Source: Symbiobacteriaceae bacterium (lineage in GTDB: Bacteria > Bacillota_E > Symbiobacteriia > Symbiobacteriales > Symbiobacteriaceae). Taken from it: DNA of 10,024 nt. Where the stretch lies: positions 1-10,024 of the forward strand of contig DAHVXO010000112.1 of the NCBI GenBank assembly GCA_027356675.1. Reading direction: 5' to 3'. The translations under genes and the position numbers were made by a program. The notes under the pieces are model-generated. The model saw only the letters and a list, made by a program, of their open reading frames with translations. It ran no database searches and was not told where the DNA came from. Below, in pieces: positions 1 to 5,888 of this stretch; position 1 is the first letter of the stretch; each line of letters begins with the position of its first letter.

Positions 1-783
1 TCGGCGGCGGGTGGCGGTGGTCCGGTACTGGGCCCCATGTCTGGGTCTCACCCGGCCTGGTCCAACCCCGAGGCCATGCAAGAGATGGTGACGACGACCC
101 CGGCCCGCATCGCCATCGGGCGGGCGGGCGCCCGCTACGACACCGATGCGTGGCTCAAGTTCCGCATGGACCATGCGGCGGCCAAGGACGCCATCTTCCA
201 TGAGATCGGGCCGGAGTTCATCGACCGGCTGGGTGCGGTGGCCCTGCGGACGCAGGTCGCCGACCGGCGCCAGTACCTGGTCCGGCCGGACCTGGGCCGG
301 CGGCTGGACCCCGAGTCCGAGCAGGTGCTGCGGGAGAAGTGCAAGCCCGGCGCCGTGGTTCAACTGGTGGTGGTAGATGGGCTCTCGGGCACGGCCGTTG
401 AGGCCAACGCCCTGGACTTCATGCGGGCGCTGCAGGCCGGGCTCCCGCACGAGAGCGTGGCCGGAACGCCTGGAGCACCGCTCCTGGGCACCCCGATTTT
501 CGTCCGGCTGGGCCGGGTTGCGGTGATGGACCAGATTGGTGAAGTACTGAAGCCCGATCTGATCGTGGAGCTGGTCGGGGAGCGCCCCGGTCTGGTGACC
601 GCTGAATCCATGAGTGCCTACTTCTGCTACAAGCCCGACTTGAAGACGATTGAATCAGACCGGACCCTGATCTCCAACATTCACAAGGGTGGCATTCCGT
701 CCGTTGAGGCCGGCGCCCACGCTGCCAAGCTCGCGGCCAGGATTCTGGCGTCCAAGGTCAGTGGCGTGAAGCTCGGACTCTAA
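1..783 (+). CDS. eutC: Ethanolamine ammonia-lyase small subunit EutC, probably open at the left edge
   Basis: Small (beta) subunit of adenosylcobalamin-dependent ethanolamine ammonia-lyase, which with EutB converts ethanolamine to acetaldehyde and ammonia inside the microcompartment lumen. The core lines up with E. coli EutC from memory: TPARIAIGRAGARYDT, RPDLGRRL, VVDGLSG, GTPIFVRLGRV, DQIGE, LVGERPGL and ESDRTLISNIHKGG occur in the family order, the last two in the final third, which helps form the cobalamin site. An ATG at 37 would give 248 residues, against about 295 in E. coli. No Shine-Dalgarno sequence precedes that ATG, and the frame stays open to base 1, encoding a Gly-rich stretch (SAAGGGGPVLGP). 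In E. coli the family has an N-terminal targeting helix and a flexible linker before the core, so I read 1-36 as linker and place the true start left of the window. A start at 37, or at the internal ATG at 76, is the alternative. Identity is certain; only the start is open. The stop is followed by a 63-base gap to eutL. Confidence 0.95.
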   Translation, partial: SAAGGGGPVLGPMSGSHPAWSNPEAMQEMVTTTPARIAIGRAGARYDTDAWLKFRMDHAAAKDAIFHEIGPEFIDRLGAVALRTQVADRRQYLVRPDLGRRLDPESEQVLREKCKPGAVVQLVVVDGLSGTAVEANALDFMRALQAGLPHESVAGTPGAPLLGTPIFVRLGRVAVMDQIGEVLKPDLIVELVGERPGLVTAESMSAYFCYKPDLKTIESDRTLISNIHKGGIPSVEAGAHAAKLAARILASKVSGVKLGL

Positions 784-846
784 GCATGGGCAGGCCCGGC
801 CGGACTGGTCAGGCCGTGCCAGACCGCACAGTCGGGAGGTTGCGAT

Positions 847-1506
847 ATGCGGACAGATCTGAAGCCGATTCGGGCACAGGTGTTGGCGGTCCGGCTGATT
901 CCGAACGTCAACGAATTCATGCGCGCACAATTCGGGCTGAAGCCCGACCAGCGCAGCCTGGGCCTGCTCACGTCCTCCATCGACGATGTGGGGTACACCG
1001 CGATCGACGAGGCGACCAAAAAGGCCGCAGTGGAAGTGGTTTACGCCAAGTCATTCTACGCCGGCGCGGCCCATGCATCCGGTCCGCTCTCTGGCGAGTT
1101 CATCGGCATCATGGCCGGGCCCGATCCCGCTGAGGTCAAGAGCGGCCTCGAGGCAGCCGTCGATGTGATCGAGAACGGCGCCTGCTTCTACGCCGCCAAC
1201 GAGGAGGGGACCCTGGCCTTCTACCCCCACCTCATCTCCCGGACCGGCAGCTACCTCTCGAAGGTGGCGGGTATCCCGGAGGGCGAGCCGTTGGCTTACC
1301 TGATCGCCCCACCGCTGGAGGCTATGTACGCCATGGACCTGGCGATCAAGGCAGCGGAGGTCCGGATGGCCGCCTTTTACGGTCCGCCGTCGGAGACCAA
1401 CTTCGGCGGCGGGCTGCTGACCGGCAGCCAGAGTGCCTGCAAGGCCGCCTGCGACGCCTTCACCGGCGGTGTGCTTGAGGTGGCTGGTCTGCCGCTCAAG
1501 TGGTAG
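847..1506 (+). CDS. eutL: Ethanolamine microcompartment shell protein EutL
   Basis: Shell protein with two circularly permuted BMC domains in one chain (about residues 1-110 and 111-219); it forms trimers that fill a hexagonal tile. At 219 residues it has the same length as E. coli EutL. Shared stretches recalled from that protein include the SLGLLTSSIDDVGYTA region, DEATKKA, VEVVYAKSFYAGAAHA, GPDPAEVKSGL, IENGACF, SRTGSYLS, AYLIAPPLEA, PPSETN and LTGSQSACKAACDAF. Known EutL structures show open and closed pores and bind ethanolamine, so it is thought to be a gated port for large molecules; that role is inherited from the family and not shown here. The ATG at 847 is preceded by GGGAGG at 834-839 with a 7-base spacer. 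It is followed after 13 bases by the EutK-like shell gene. Confidence 0.97.
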   Translation: MRTDLKPIRAQVLAVRLIPNVNEFMRAQFGLKPDQRSLGLLTSSIDDVGYTAIDEATKKAAVEVVYAKSFYAGAAHASGPLSGEFIGIMAGPDPAEVKSGLEAAVDVIENGACFYAANEEGTLAFYPHLISRTGSYLSKVAGIPEGEPLAYLIAPPLEAMYAMDLAIKAAEVRMAAFYGPPSETNFGGGLLTGSQSACKAACDAFTGGVLEVAGLPLKW

Positions 1507-1519
1507 GGGGTGATTCCAC

Positions 1520-2020
1520 GTGCCGGTCCATCTGTCGTTGGGCATGATCGAGACCCGCGGGCTCGTCGGTGCCATCGAGGCGGCCGACCAGGCCGCCAAG
1601 ACTGCTGAGATCTTCCTCATCCGCATCGAAACGGTGGGTGGGGCACTGGTCACCGTGCGCTTTGTAGGCGAGACGGCCTCCGTGCGGGAGGCGGTCCAGG
1701 CTGGGGCCGCAGCGGCGACAAGGGTGGGGCATCTGGTAGCCGCTCACGTGATCCCCCGGCTGGACCCGGAGACGGCCGCAATGCTCGATCACGGTCCCGA
1801 GGGGGACTCGCCAGTCGGGGAAGCCACCAGGGCCAGTAAGTCCCCGGACCCCCAATCCCAGTCCCAGGGCGACTACGAGGCGATGACGACCAGCAAACTT
1901 CGTGCGCTGGCCCGGTCGCTGCCCGACTTCCCCGTGAAGGGACGGGAGCTAAACCGGCTGCCCAAAGCGCAGATAATCGCTGAACTACTTCGCCTGACGG
2001 CCCAAGGAGGGCATGTGTAA
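1520..2020 (+). CDS. EutK-like BMC shell protein with a helical C-terminal tail
   Basis: A 166-residue protein starting at GTG 1520, with a near-ideal AGGGGGTGA at 1505-1513 that overlaps the eutL stop. Residues about 5-85 form one standard BMC domain: LGMIETRGLVGAIEAAD, the edge lysine at K27, the small-residue pore loop VGGALV near 39-44, and HVIPRLD at the end. Residues 86-121 are a Pro/Ser/Gln-rich linker. Residues 122-160 form a compact basic helical module (SKLRALARSLPDFPVKGREL, then a second helix). E. coli EutK has the same plan and the same 166-residue length, a BMC domain plus a C-terminal helix-turn-helix-like domain, but the tail here is different and reminds me of Rho-N/SAP-type helical modules. 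I therefore call it EutK-like by architecture, not by tail homology. It could be a minor hexameric tile, or could fail to form hexamers, as reported for EutK. The stop overlaps the next start by one base (TAATG). Confidence 0.9.
   Translation: MPVHLSLGMIETRGLVGAIEAADQAAKTAEIFLIRIETVGGALVTVRFVGETASVREAVQAGAAAATRVGHLVAAHVIPRLDPETAAMLDHGPEGDSPVGEATRASKSPDPQSQSQGDYEAMTTSKLRALARSLPDFPVKGRELNRLPKAQIIAELLRLTAQGGHV
1883..1999 (+). other. C-terminal helical module of the EutK-like shell protein
   Basis: Encodes residues 122-160 of the shell protein, after a low-complexity linker. It has two predicted helices around a turn with the basic pattern FPVKGREL; four Arg/Lys residues lie within the first 20 positions. 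The pattern LRxLARxxPxFPxxGRE looks like a tail I recall on other BMC-domain proteins, without a settled function. It could bind nucleic acid, lumen enzymes or other shell tiles; this is inference. Confidence 0.6.
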
Positions 2021-3516
2021 TGCCTGAACTCGACAGGGATCTGCTTTCGATTCAAGAGGCCCGCCAGTTGGCGACCCAGGCCAGGAAGGCTCAGGAAGCC
2101 ATGGCGGAGTTCACGCAGGAGCAGGTGGACCGCATTGTTGCGGCCATGGCTCGGGCGGCCGAGGAACAGGCCCGGCCCCTGGCGGAGATGGCGGTGGCCG
2201 AATCCGAAATCGGCCTCGTGGCAGACAAGGTGGTCAAGAACCTCTTTGCGGCCCGCGATGTGCACGCGTACCTGAAGGGCTTCAAGTCGGTGGGCGTGTT
2301 GCGGCGGCTCGAGGAGCAGAAGGTCCTGGAGATCGCTGCGCCCGTGGGCGTGGTGCTTGCGCTGATTCCGACCACCAACCCCACCTCCACGACCATCTTC
2401 AAGGCGCTGATCGCCGTGAAGGGACGCAACGCTATCATCTTTAGCCCGCACCCCCGGTCGGCCAAGGCGATCTACAAGACCGCCGAAGTGCTCAGAGACG
2501 CGGCGCGGCAGGCGGGAGCTCCCGAGGGAGCGATTCAGTGCCTGAGCATGGCGACGGTCGAGGCGACCCGGGAACTCATGGGGCACAAGCATGTGGCCCT
2601 GATTCTCGCCACGGGCGGCTCAGAGATGGTGAAGGCCGCGTATAGCTCGGGCAAACCGGCGTATGGCGTTGGGCCGGGCAATGTGCCCGCATACATTGAG
2701 CGCTCGGCGGATATCCCGGCGGCCGTAACTGCGATCTTCGCCAGCAAGACCTTTGATAACGGCACGATCTGTGCGTCCGAGCAGTCCATCATCACCGAGC
2801 ACGTGATCCGCAACCAGGTCCGGGCGGAGTGCCAGCGCCAGGGCGGCTACTTCCTATCGCCCGAGGAGCGGAAGAGGCTTGAGGGCGTGGCAATCACACC
2901 CAGGGGTGGGGCGAATCCGGCCATTGTAGGCAAGCCTGTCTCCACGATCGCAAAAATGGCGGGACTCGATGTGCCCCAAGGGACGCGTGTTCTCATCGCC
3001 GACCTGGAAGGCGTGGGGCGGGCCTATCCGCTCTCAGTCGAGAAGCTCTCGCCCATCCTGGGCTTTTACAGTGTGAATGACTGGGAGGAGGCCTGCCAGG
3101 TCAGCATCGACCTCCTGAACTATGGGGGCATCGGGCACAGCCTGGTCATCCACTCCCGCAACGAAGACGTGATCATGCAGTTTGGGCTGCGCAAACCGGT
3201 CTTCCGAATTCTGGTCAATACCCCCTCCTCCCAGGGTGCCATCGGCGCCACCACGGGGCTGACGCCGTCCCTGACGCTGGGGTGCGGCACCTGGGGCGGG
3301 AACATCACCTCGGACAACGTCGGGCCACAGCACATGATCAACGTGAAGCGGCTTGCCTACGGGACCAAGCCATTCGGCACCTCTGCCCCGGTCGACATGA
3401 GCGAGGCGGCGGTCAGAGAGGCGATCTCCACGGTGACGTCCACCCTGTCAGAGGAAGACGTCAAGGCCATTGTGGCGGCCGTCATCACTCGGATCCAGAC
3501 CGCCCAGAAGGGGTGA
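2020..3516 (+). CDS. eutE: Acylating acetaldehyde dehydrogenase (CoA-dependent), EutE role
   Basis: Oxidises acetaldehyde from EutBC to acetyl-CoA, reducing NAD+ and using CoA, inside the microcompartment. At 498 residues it belongs to the aldehyde dehydrogenase superfamily. Visible motifs are the PTTNPTSTTIFKAL region, the nucleotide-binding loop GVGPGN at 216-221, and the catalytic TFDNGTICASEQS with Cys251. The end of the core (LTLGCGTWGGN, then SDNVGPQHMINVK) is closer to the AdhE aldehyde-dehydrogenase domain, and to the clostridial acetaldehyde dehydrogenases of ethanolamine operons, than to E. coli EutE. After the core, a linker leads to a C-terminal amphipathic helix (residues 476-498) typical of encapsulation peptides, whereas E. 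coli EutE carries its peptide at the N-terminus. AAGGAGG at 2004-2010 with a 9-base spacer supports the ATG at 2020, which overlaps the previous stop. The symbol reflects the role; the subfamily could be named differently. Confidence 0.93.
   Translation: MPELDRDLLSIQEARQLATQARKAQEAMAEFTQEQVDRIVAAMARAAEEQARPLAEMAVAESEIGLVADKVVKNLFAARDVHAYLKGFKSVGVLRRLEEQKVLEIAAPVGVVLALIPTTNPTSTTIFKALIAVKGRNAIIFSPHPRSAKAIYKTAEVLRDAARQAGAPEGAIQCLSMATVEATRELMGHKHVALILATGGSEMVKAAYSSGKPAYGVGPGNVPAYIERSADIPAAVTAIFASKTFDNGTICASEQSIITEHVIRNQVRAECQRQGGYFLSPEERKRLEGVAITPRGGANPAIVGKPVSTIAKMAGLDVPQGTRVLIADLEGVGRAYPLSVEKLSPILGFYSVNDWEEACQVSIDLLNYGGIGHSLVIHSRNEDVIMQFGLRKPVFRILVNTPSSQGAIGATTGLTPSLTLGCGTWGGNITSDNVGPQHMINVKRLAYGTKPFGTSAPVDMSEAAVREAISTVTSTLSEEDVKAIVAAVITRIQTAQKG
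3445..3513 (+). other. C-terminal encapsulation-peptide-like helix of the aldehyde dehydrogenase
   Basis: Residues 476-498, beginning LSEEDVKAIVAAVITRIQ. Hydrophobic residues recur every three to four positions (V, I, V, V, I, I), with acidic residues before and basic residues after, as in short helices that bind cargo to BMC shell proteins. It is separated from the catalytic core by a linker of about 30 residues. The encapsulation role is inferred from pattern and context. Confidence 0.7.
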
Positions 3517-3540
3517 TCCCAGCGACTGCGTCGACCTGGT

Positions 3541-3548
3541 GAGGGGGT
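3541..3548 (+). promoter_or_regulatory. Shine-Dalgarno site that places the next start at ATC 3556
   Basis: GAGGGGGT lies 7 bases before ATC 3556, the usual spacing in this operon. In the next reading frame there is no ATG, GTG or TTG between the aldehyde dehydrogenase stop and GTG 3595. The GGAG before GTG 3595 touches the codon with no spacer, so it cannot serve that start. Confidence 0.6.
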
Positions 3549-3555
3549 AACGAGC

Positions 3556-3609
3556 ATCGATCAGGAAGAACTGATCCGCCTGATCCTGGCGGAGGTGGAG
3601 CGGCGACTC
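3556..3609 (+). other. N-terminal encapsulation-peptide-like helix
   Basis: Encodes residues 1-18 of the TIGR02536-like protein if translation starts at ATC 3556. Leu/Ile residues fall on one face of a helix (L5, I6, L8, I9, L10, V13, L18) with Glu/Arg/Gln on the other, followed by a Pro-containing linker. That is the general layout of BMC cargo-targeting peptides. Targeting is inferred. Confidence 0.65.
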
Positions 3610-4257
3610 ATCCCGACGGCAGCGGTGGGCGGGGTGGTCCCGGTCCGGCGGCTGGCGCTGGTGGAGCCTGGACCCCGGCTGCCAGATGTGCTCGCCCGGC
3701 TTGTGGCGTTGGGCGACGTTACGGCCGTGCTGGTGAGCCGGGCGGACGCCGGTCCGGAGGCCGAGGCCTTCCGGCAGGCCCTGCCCACCCTGCCCGACGA
3801 TCCGGACCGGCTGGAGCGGGAGGTCCTGCCGGGCGTGACGGAAATGCTGCTGCCGGGCCTGCGCCCGGGCAGCGCGGCCCGCATTGCCCTGGGACTGGAC
3901 AGCGGCACGGTGCCGCGCCTGACCCAGGCGGCGCTCTGGGCGGGCAAGCGGGTGGTCGTGACACCAAATTGGCCGGGCACAGGCACTTCCGGGTACCGTT
4001 CAGTCTTCGCCGGGCACCTGGATCAGCTGCGGTCCTTCGGGGTTGTTGTGCTTGATGCCGCGGCACCGACGCCGTTACCGGGTGAGCCCCCGATTCCACC
4101 GGAAGTCACATACGATCAAAGGCTCCTGACGGAGAGAGACGTCTTCGCCCTGTTGCAGAGGGGCGTCACCCGCGTGGCGGTACCCAGGGGCACCCTGGTG
4201 ACGGCCCAGGCGGTGGATACAGCCCGGGAGAAGGGATTGCAGCTCCTGCGGAGGTGA
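3556..4257 (+). CDS. Ethanolamine-operon protein of the non-proteobacterial type (TIGR02536-like), apparent ATC start
   Basis: A 233-residue protein of unknown biochemical role. From memory it resembles the family TIGR02536, found in ethanolamine operons outside Proteobacteria; the match was not computed. A Rossmann-like or flavoprotein-like fold is suggested by alternating beta-strand and helix patterns (RRLALVEPG, VTAVLVSRAD, VTEMLLPGL, IALGLDSGTVPRLTQAAL, GKRVVVTPN, FGVVVLDAA). The last 45 residues form a separate small module, LLTERDVFALL then VPRGTLVTAQAVDTAREKGL, like that in EutQ and EutT N-termini. The first 18 residues from ATC 3556 (read here as M), MDQEELIRLILAEVERRL, are a textbook encapsulation helix, very close to the E. 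coli EutC start MDQKQIEEIV. GTG 3595 would remove this helix and has no usable ribosome site. In-frame CTG 3526 is another option but poorly spaced. The lumen location is inferred. The stop TGA touches the next gene. Confidence 0.8.
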   Translation: MDQEELIRLILAEVERRLIPTAAVGGVVPVRRLALVEPGPRLPDVLARLVALGDVTAVLVSRADAGPEAEAFRQALPTLPDDPDRLEREVLPGVTEMLLPGLRPGSAARIALGLDSGTVPRLTQAALWAGKRVVVTPNWPGTGTSGYRSVFAGHLDQLRSFGVVVLDAAAPTPLPGEPPIPPEVTYDQRLLTERDVFALLQRGVTRVAVPRGTLVTAQAVDTAREKGLQLLRR

Positions 4258-4263
4258 GTGACC

Positions 4264-4545
4264 TTGCGCTTGGCCAAGGTGGTCGGCAACGTCTGGGCGA
4301 CCCGGAAGGACGATAAACTCCGGGGTCTCAAGCTCCTGGTGGTCCAATCGGTCACCTCCGACGGGGACCCGGTTGGCGATGAGATCGTCGCCGCCGACCG
4401 CATCGGCGCCGGCGTCGGCGAGACGGTGCTGGTGACCCAGGGGTCGGGCGCCCGGCGGGCCGTGGACGGCGAGATCGCCATCGACGCTGTGGTGGTTGGG
4501 ATTATCGATACGGTAGAAGTCATGAAACGGAGGGGGTCCGGTTGA
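4264..4545 (+). CDS. eutN: EutN/CcmL-type pentameric vertex protein
   Basis: Small shell protein that forms pentamers and caps the vertices of the polyhedral compartment. The family signature is clear: MRLAKVVGNVWATRKDDKL at the start, LKLLVVQ, DEIVAADRIGAGVGETVLVTQGSGAR in the middle and DAVVVGIIDTVEV at the end. At 93 residues it has the normal length. I prefer TTG 4264: the GGAGG at 4250-4254 lies 9 bases upstream, and family members typically begin M(R/K)LAKVVG. GTG 4258, directly after the previous stop, would add two residues but leave only a 3-base spacer. The stop TGA overlaps the TTG start of the next gene by 4 bases (TTGA), so translation of the two is probably coupled. Confidence 0.93.
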   Translation: MRLAKVVGNVWATRKDDKLRGLKLLVVQSVTSDGDPVGDEIVAADRIGAGVGETVLVTQGSGARRAVDGEIAIDAVVVGIIDTVEVMKRRGSG

Positions 4546-5888
4546 ACGCACTGGAGCTGGTGGCCCGCTCCGGCACTGTGGGGGCAGGCGGTGCCGGATT
4601 CCCCACCCACGTCAAGCTGGCTGCACAGAACGTCGATGTCTTCATCGCAAACGCGACCGAGTGTGAACCGATGCTCTACACGAACCAGGAACTGCTGCAC
4701 CATGAGGCGCCTGCCTTCGTCACCGGCCTGCTGGCCGCAGCCGCAATGGTGGGTGCGACGCGGATTGTCATCGCCATCAAAGACAAGTATCACGACGCCA
4801 TCGCTGCGGTGGGGGTCGCACTGGCGGCAGCCGGGAGCCCGGCGGTGGAAATCGTGCGGCTGCCGGATTACTATCCGGCAGGTGACGAACATGCCATCGT
4901 CGCCGAGGTCACCGGGCGGATTGTGCCGGAGAATGGACTGCCCCTGGACGTGGGCGTCGTGGTGCAGAACGTCGAGACCCTGGCCAACGTGGCGGCTGCG
5001 CTTGAAGGCCGGCCCGTGACGCTCAAGTGGGTCACGGTGACCGGCGCCGTGCGAGAGCCCGTGACGCTCAAAGTGCCCGTTGGCACGCCGTACGCACTGC
5101 TGGTACAGGCAGCCGGTGGCCCCACGGTGCCCAACTGGCGGATTGTGGACGGCGGGCCGATGATGGGCAAGGTCGTCACCGATCCTGATCGCCCGATTAC
5201 GAAGACCACCGGCGGGGTCATCGTGTTGCCGAAGGAGCACGCTGTGGTCTCCCGACCGCTCATGGAGATTGCCGTGGAGAAGCGGCGCACTCGCACGACC
5301 TGCATCCACTGCCGGATCTGCACGGACCTCTGCCCGCGGTACCTGCAGGGCCACGACCTGCGGCCACACGAGGTGATGCAGGCGCTGGCGCTCTTCCCCC
5401 TGACCGACAAGATCTTCGACCAGGCCTGGCTGTGCTGCGAGTGCGGGATCTGCGAGGTCTGGTCCTGCCCGATGGGCCTCTCCCCCCGCCTCGTGCTGGG
5501 TCATCTCAAGCGGGAGTTCGCGCAGGAAGGCCGGCGCTACCCCAAGCGACCCAAAACCTACAAGTTCCGCACCGACGCCCAGTACCGCCGGATTCCCGGC
5601 AAGCGGCTCTTACAACGGATGGGCCTGGATATCTACTATAAGCACGCACCGCTCCGACCCTTTGCATCCCACGTCGCGGCGGTGATGCTGCTGCTCCGGC
5701 AGCACATCGGCGCCCCCGCGATACCGATCGTCCGGGAGGGCGACCGGGTTGTGGTCGGGCAGGTGGTGGCCGAAGTGCCCGAGGGGAAGCTGGGGGCGCC
5801 GGTCCACGCTTCGATCAGCGGGGTGGTCACCGCGGTGACCGGTGAATGGATCAAGGTCAGCGCAGAGGAGGTGGCGGGCAATGCATAG
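4542..5888 (+). CDS. pduS: PduS-like RnfC-related flavin/iron-sulfur electron-transfer protein
   Basis: A 448-residue redox protein of the RnfC/PduS type. The N-terminal domain resembles the FMN-binding subunit of complex I, with a Gly-rich loop GAGGAGFPTHVKL at 14-26 and NATECEP near 40. A middle SLBB-like region follows, then a two-cluster ferredoxin segment: Cys254, 257, 260 and 264-Pro form one 4Fe-4S motif; Cys298 or 299, 301, 304 and 309-Pro the other. The C-terminal part (about 380-448) has a barrel-sandwich, biotinyl-like pattern (IVREGDRVVVGQVVAEVPEG). Salmonella PduS reduces cobalamin during propanediol use and binds the shell protein PduT. Here it may reduce cob(II)alamin for ethanolamine ammonia-lyase reactivation, or pass electrons from NADH out of the shell. 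TTG 4542 has GGAGGGGG at 4529-4536, 5 bases upstream. The stop overlaps the PduT-like start by 8 bases. The symbol is by similarity. Confidence 0.9.
   Translation: MNALELVARSGTVGAGGAGFPTHVKLAAQNVDVFIANATECEPMLYTNQELLHHEAPAFVTGLLAAAAMVGATRIVIAIKDKYHDAIAAVGVALAAAGSPAVEIVRLPDYYPAGDEHAIVAEVTGRIVPENGLPLDVGVVVQNVETLANVAAALEGRPVTLKWVTVTGAVREPVTLKVPVGTPYALLVQAAGGPTVPNWRIVDGGPMMGKVVTDPDRPITKTTGGVIVLPKEHAVVSRPLMEIAVEKRRTRTTCIHCRICTDLCPRYLQGHDLRPHEVMQALALFPLTDKIFDQAWLCCECGICEVWSCPMGLSPRLVLGHLKREFAQEGRRYPKRPKTYKFRTDAQYRRIPGKRLLQRMGLDIYYKHAPLRPFASHVAAVMLLLRQHIGAPAIPIVREGDRVVVGQVVAEVPEGKLGAPVHASISGVVTAVTGEWIKVSAEEVAGNA

Noticed and set aside
784..846. Possible promoter in the 63-base gap between eutC and eutL
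   Set aside because: No convincing -35/-10 pair is visible. The gap is G+C-rich and holds only the ribosome site, so read-through from upstream is more likely.
1873..2592. 239-residue open frame on the - strand
   Set aside because: It is a mirror of the aldehyde dehydrogenase and shell gene, rich in His, Arg and Gly, with no recognisable domain.
5433..5472. Irregular second Cys motif of the PduS-like protein (adjacent Cys298-Cys299 and a four-residue last spacing)
   Set aside because: It looked like a broken ferredoxin motif, but the CCxCxxC-x4-CP pattern is, as far as I recall, normal for PduS/RnfC-type proteins, so it is not an anomaly.
4116..5504. 462-residue open frame on the - strand
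   Set aside because: It is antisense to the EutN and PduS-like genes, has a His/Arg/Asp-rich composition typical of high-G+C mirror frames, and shows no known motif or ribosome site.
5842..5880. Longer N-terminus for the PduT-like protein
   Set aside because: The extra codons lie wholly inside the PduS-like gene, and ATG 5881 has an excellent ribosome site and gives exactly the 184-residue PduT length.
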